Of a stretch of 64,000 nucleotides of DNA, positions 63,993-64,000 are shown one piece after another. The position numbers were made by a program, and so were the translations under genes. The first letter of the stretch is position 1, and each line of letters begins with the position of its first letter. The stretch comes from Candidatus Bathyarchaeota archaeon (lineage in GTDB: Archaea > Thermoproteota > Bathyarchaeia > Bathyarchaeales > Bathycorpusculaceae). Under the pieces are notes generated by a model. The model saw nothing but the letters and a program-made list of their open reading frames with translations. It was not told the origin of the DNA and did no database searches. Location of the stretch: positions 38,371 through 102,370 of the forward strand of contig JACAEI010000040.1 of NCBI GenBank assembly GCA_013388905.1. Reading direction: 5' to 3'.

Positions 63993-64000
63993 CCTAAAAA

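Overview
The window is archaeal chromosome. Evidence: archaeal-type informational genes (GatD/GatE, Elp3, Rio2 kinase, Sm-like protein, aLhr2-type helicase, HerA and NurA, eS30), intron-bearing tRNA genes, TATA boxes about 25 bases upstream of genes, and many TTG/GTG starts preceded by Shine-Dalgarno sequences. A CdvA/CdvB/CdvC cell-division cluster points to the TACK side of the Archaea. Together with tetrahydromethanopterin-linked one-carbon genes (Fwd, Mch), an HdrA-MvhD fusion and ECF-type vitamin uptake proteins, the best guess is a Bathyarchaeia-like anaerobe; no marker here fixes the taxon. Layout. 0-6.5 kb: end of an HdrA-MvhD fusion, an amino-acid permease, a large Lhr helicase, a class II amidotransferase domain protein, a possible small structured RNA and a small membrane protein. 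6.6-10.3 kb: a cell-division operon in the order ESCRT-III (no winged helix), CdvA, ESCRT-III with winged helix, Vps4/CdvC ATPase. 10.4-16.4 kb: MobB, a winged-helix regulator, three paralogous nucleotidyltransferase-fold proteins, an ECF S-like membrane protein and a CitG-family protein. 16.4-18.4 kb: a two-gene ABC exporter. 18.6-24.0 kb: fwdD-fwdB-fwdA-fwdC-mch, the formyl-methanofuran and methenyl-H4MPT steps of the archaeal Wood-Ljungdahl methyl branch; fwdC carries an in-frame TAA. 24.0-31.0 kb: another ECF S-like protein, a coiled-coil protein with a PPP phosphatase, a RimK/MptN-like ATP-grasp ligase, FdhD, and an opposing TPP-riboswitch-led operon (thiT, KaiC-like ATPase, AIR-synthase-fold protein). 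31-44.7 kb: valS, GNAT, aminotransferase, Nudix, a PadR-controlled ABC exporter with twin operators, UMP kinase, a metallo-beta-lactamase, two decayed genes, thiI, rio2, Lsm and AIM24-family genes. 44.7-48.5 kb: hutH, a tRNA-Tyr gene that only folds after removing four introns, a 39-residue membrane protein, tRNA-Lys with one intron, a PadR regulator and a second CdvA-like coiled-coil protein. 48.5-55 kb: an HDAC-family protein, herA-nurA, and four genes of one unrecognised family (short beta-rich N-terminus plus winged helix) scattered around an LMW phosphatase and a stand-alone RAM domain. 55-64 kb: a zinc-ribbon membrane protein, gatD-gatE-elp3, an MFS transporter, an amidohydrolase, eS30 and tRNA-Leu. 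The strongest unusual signals are the four-intron tRNA-Tyr, the interrupted fwdC, the probable non-canonical start of the second ESCRT-III gene, the CdvA paralogue away from the cdv operon, the TPP riboswitch operon, and the four-member winged-helix family beside herA-nurA.
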